From assembly GCA_937873345.1 (NCBI GenBank), contig CALMRL010000610.1, positions 1 to 9,168 on the forward strand: DNA of 9,168 bases, read 5' to 3'. Of this stretch, positions 7,322 to 9,168 are shown piece after piece. The translations under genes were made by a program, and so were the position numbers. The stretch comes from an uncultured Beijerinckiaceae bacterium (GTDB lineage Bacteria > Pseudomonadota > Alphaproteobacteria > Rhizobiales > Beijerinckiaceae). Below the pieces are notes generated by a model, which was not told where the DNA came from, made no database searches, and saw nothing but the letters and a program-made list of their open reading frames with translations. The number at the start of each line of letters is the position of its first letter. Within the stretch, counting starts at the first letter, position 1.

Positions 7322-8824
7322 CTACTCCGCCGCCACCGCGTGCGAGGTGGTCAGGCTGGCCTGGGCGTCGTCCTTGCCCTGGCCCTTCATCGCGGCGCGG
7401 ATGCCGGCGCCGTAGGCCGGGTCGACCTTGTCGAAGTGCCCGAGCTGGCGCTCCACGATGAACTCCGGCACGCCCTGCATCGCCCCGGCGATGGTGCTGA
7501 ACAGGCGCTGGCGGTGCGCCTCGTCGAACAGCGCGAACAAGGCACGCGGCTGGCTGTAGTGGTCGGCCTCGCCTCGGTATTCGTAGCGGTCGACGACACC
7601 CGAGTAGCGGTGCGGCGGCTCGGCGACGCTCGGGTCCTCGACGGGGCCGTTGAAGGAGTTCGGCTCGTAGTACGCGTCGGGGTTGGACGTCATTCCGAAC
7701 GGCACCGTCCCATCACGGTTGTAGGTCGCGACCGGCACCTTCGGCTTATTCACCGGCAGCGAGTCGTAGTGCGCGCCGATGCGGTAGCGGTGCGCGTCGG
7801 GGTACGAGAATAGGCGCCCCTGCAGCATCTTGTCCGGCGAGAAGCCGATGCCCGGCACCACGTTGGATGGGTTGAAGGCGGACTGCTCGATCTCGGCGAA
7901 GTAATTTTCGGGATTGCGGTTCAGCTCGATCGTGCCGACCTTGATCAGCGGGTAGTCGGCGTGCGGCCACACCTTGGTCAGGTCGAAGGCGCTCCAGCCG
8001 GTGCGCTGCTCGAAGGCTTCGGCCTCCATTTCCGGCATCACCTGGATGTAGAAGTCCCACTGCGGGAAGCGACCCTCCTCGATCATCCCGTACAGGGCTT
8101 CCTGGTAGCTCTCGCGCGACTTGGCGATCACCGCCTCGGCTTCATGGTTCAAGTAATTCTTGTGGCCCTGGCGCGTCTTGAAGTGGAACTTGGTCCAGAA
8201 GCGCTCGCCCTTGTCGTTCCACAGCGAGAAGGTGTGGCTGCCGTAGCCGTTCATCCGCGAGGGGTCGACCGGGATGCCGCGGTCCGACATCAGGATCGTC
8301 ACCTGGTGCAGCGACTCCGGGCACAGCGACCAGAAATCCCACATCGCGGTGGCCGAGCGCAGGTTGGTGCGCGGATGGCGCTTCTGCGTGTGGATGAAGT
8401 CCGGGAACTTGTAGGGGTCGGCGACGAAGAACACCGGTGTGTTGTTGCCGACCAGGTCCCAGTTGCCTTCGGTGGTGTAGAACTTGAGGGAGAAACCGCG
8501 CACGTCGCGCTCGGCGTCCGCCGCGCCTTGCTCGCCGGCGACGGTGGAGAAGCGGGCCAGCATCTCGGTCTTCGAGCCGACCTCGAACACCTTGGCGCGG
8601 GAATAGCGGGAGATGTCGTCGGTGACCGTCAGCGTGCCGTAGGCGCCCCAGCCCTTGGCATGGACCACGCGCTCGGGCACGCGCTCGCGGTTCTGGTGTG
8701 CGAGCTTCTCGATCAGCTGGTAGTCTTCCAGCAGCAGCGGGCCGTTGCGGCCAACCGTCTTCGAGTTCTGGTTGCTCGCCACCGGCGCACCGGCGGTGGT
8801 CGTCAGGCGCGGTCTCTCGGTCAT
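7322..8824 (-). CDS. katA: Haem catalase, small-subunit (clade 3-like) type
   Basis: A monofunctional haem catalase that dismutates hydrogen peroxide to water and oxygen, normally a cytosolic tetramer. The 500-residue length fits small-subunit enzymes and lacks the extra flavodoxin-like domain of large-subunit KatE types. The distal catalytic His55 is in the signature RVPERVVHAKGWGAYG (48-63). Asn128 is in VGNNTPVFF (125-133). The proximal haem ligand Tyr341 is in RLFSYPDAH (337-345) with Arg337. Other conserved blocks are RDVRGFSLKFYT (106-117), HPRTNLRSATAMWDFWS (150-166), and PVNKPKVPVATYNRDG (357-372). The ATG at 8824 has an excellent AGGAGGAG ribosome binding site. A hairpin terminator follows, and the upstream region has a nested dyad that may bind a peroxide-responsive regulator. 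The gene stands alone; no oxyR is adjacent. Catalase identity is certain; the katA symbol is by convention. Confidence 0.97.
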   Translation of the reverse strand: MTERPRLTTTAGAPVASNQNSKTVGRNGPLLLEDYQLIEKLAHQNRERVPERVVHAKGWGAYGTLTVTDDISRYSRAKVFEVGSKTEMLARFSTVAGEQGAADAERDVRGFSLKFYTTEGNWDLVGNNTPVFFVADPYKFPDFIHTQKRHPRTNLRSATAMWDFWSLCPESLHQVTILMSDRGIPVDPSRMNGYGSHTFSLWNDKGERFWTKFHFKTRQGHKNYLNHEAEAVIAKSRESYQEALYGMIEEGRFPQWDFYIQVMPEMEAEAFEQRTGWSAFDLTKVWPHADYPLIKVGTIELNRNPENYFAEIEQSAFNPSNVVPGIGFSPDKMLQGRLFSYPDAHRYRIGAHYDSLPVNKPKVPVATYNRDGTVPFGMTSNPDAYYEPNSFNGPVEDPSVAEPPHRYSGVVDRYEYRGEADHYSQPRALFALFDEAHRQRLFSTIAGAMQGVPEFIVERQLGHFDKVDPAYGAGIRAAMKGQGKDDAQASLTTSHAVAAE

Positions 8825-8828
8825 GCAG

Positions 8829-8837
8829 TCTCCTCCT
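8829..8837 (-). promoter_or_regulatory. Strong ribosome binding site of the catalase gene
   Basis: On the - strand AGGAGGAGA ends 4 nt before the ATG at 8824, with its AGGAGG core about 7 nt away. It is the best Shine-Dalgarno match in the window and fixes the catalase start. It predicts high translation, as expected for a protein needed in bulk. Confidence 0.85.
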
Positions 8838-8860
8838 GTTGTACGCTAACGATCTAAGAA

Positions 8861-8898
8861 CTGTTCCAGGCGGAGCAAGCGCTTTCTTCGCGGAACAG
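8861..8898. promoter_or_regulatory. Nested dyad upstream of catalase, possible operator
   Basis: CTGTTCC (8861-8867) and GGAACAG (8892-8898) form a perfect 7-bp inverted repeat. Near its centre lies the palindrome AAGCGCTT (8877-8884). On the - strand a TTGCTC hexamer (about 8874-8879) and TAGATC 16 nt further on could be a weak -35/-10 pair within the same segment. The region would be read first by any regulator of the catalase gene. No canonical OxyR pattern is obvious. Confidence 0.35.
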
Positions 8899-8979
8899 CA
8901 TCCCGCATCATGGCGGCCTGCCATCATGTCGCACCGCCGGCCGCGAAGCCGTCAAGGCTCACGGCGGGCGCGGCGTCGC

Positions 8980-9004
8980 CGATGATCGCCGTCGACGATC
9001 ATCG
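8980..9004. repeat. 9-bp inverted repeat between catalase and trmD
   Basis: CGATGATCG (8980-8988) and CGATCATCG (8996-9004) are perfect reverse complements around a 7-nt spacer, 53 bp before the trmD start. A second small stem, CAAGG (9006-9010) with CCTTG (9018-9022), follows. It could be a protein-binding dyad or a leader hairpin; no T-tract supports a terminator. The rest of the 233-bp gap (8825-9057) contains no recognisable gene. Confidence 0.35.
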
Positions 9005-9057
9005 CCAAGGATCGCCGCCTTGACAAGCGCAGCCCGGCCGCCGCTCCTTCGCGGCCC

Positions 9058-9168
9058 ATGTCCCCCCCGTGGCGCGCCGACGTCTTCACCCTTTTCCCCG
9101 CGATGTTTCCCGGCCCGCTCGGCCTGTCGCTCGCCGGCGACGGGCTGGCGCGCGGCCTCTGGTCCTGC
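9058..9168 (+). CDS. trmD: tRNA (guanine-N1)-methyltransferase TrmD, 5' part; runs off window
   Basis: The first 37 codons, read from the ATG at 9058, match the TrmD N-terminus: DVFTLFPAMFPGPLGLSLAG then a LARGLWS segment. TrmD is an essential SPOUT-class enzyme that uses S-adenosylmethionine to form m1G37 next to the anticodon and so prevents +1 frameshifting. The visible part covers the first strand and the FP-x-MFPGPL loop; the knotted cofactor site lies beyond the window. No good ribosome binding site is seen before the ATG. In most bacteria trmD follows rpsP and rimM in one operon, but here the gene upstream is the divergent catalase, so trmD must have its own promoter in the 233-bp gap. 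Confidence 0.9.
   Translation, partial: MSPPWRADVFTLFPAMFPGPLGLSLAGDGLARGLWSC

Noticed and set aside
7961..8857. A 298-codon + strand frame opposite the catalase gene
   Set aside because: Antisense shadow of a strongly conserved enzyme; no recognisable motif.
9020..9025. Perfect TTGACA hexamer before trmD
   Set aside because: No -10-like hexamer follows at 16-18 bp, and the resulting start site would leave almost no leader, so I do not call it a promoter.

Overview
The window is a GC-rich, densely coded chromosomal segment from an alphaproteobacterium. The best placement clue is the 3' part of rpoD at the left edge. Its C-terminal half is almost residue for residue the alphaproteobacterial housekeeping sigma factor, ending in RSRKLRSFLDN. 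GC-rich third codon positions, a DUF6894 protein and the Rhodospirillales/Rhizobiales style of the other proteins agree. I cannot fix the order; a Rhodospirillales-like lineage is my guess.

Layout from left to right. (1) 1-1661, + strand: the end of rpoD, then an unrecognised 278-codon gene 18 bp downstream in the same frame. (2) 1704-3278, - strand: an orphan OppA-type peptide-binding protein, convergent with the previous gene. (3) 3361-4231, + strand: a two-gene operon of a YciA-type hotdog acyl-CoA thioesterase and a GreA/GreB-family protein whose coiled-coil tip lacks the usual acidic motif. (4) 4320-5629: a divergent pair of a short-chain dehydrogenase (-) and an HxlR-family regulator (+). 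Their 104-bp shared control region holds a near-perfect 16-bp tandem repeat and three GTAC boxes at 18-19 bp spacing, the best operator candidate in the window. (5) 5762-6787, + strand: a complete ruvB without ruvC or ruvA beside it. (6) 6835-7083, - strand: a small DUF6894 protein with an AT-rich upstream region. (7) 7322-8824, - strand: a clade-3-like small-subunit haem catalase with a strong ribosome binding site, a nested dyad upstream and a hairpin terminator downstream. (8) 9058-9168, + strand: the first 37 codons of trmD, cut by the window edge.

The window mixes housekeeping information-processing genes (rpoD, gre-like, ruvB, trmD) with stress or metabolism genes (catalase, SDR/HxlR, thioesterase, OppA). 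ruvB and trmD each appear without their customary neighbours (ruvCA; rpsP-rimM), which points to a rearranged gene order rather than a mobile island. I saw no transposase, integrase, CRISPR array, tRNA or rRNA. I do not see a clearly new multi-gene system. The most interesting items are the HxlR/SDR operator repeats, the tip-less Gre protein, the unknown gene behind rpoD, and a non-consensus glutamate in sigma region 2.2.
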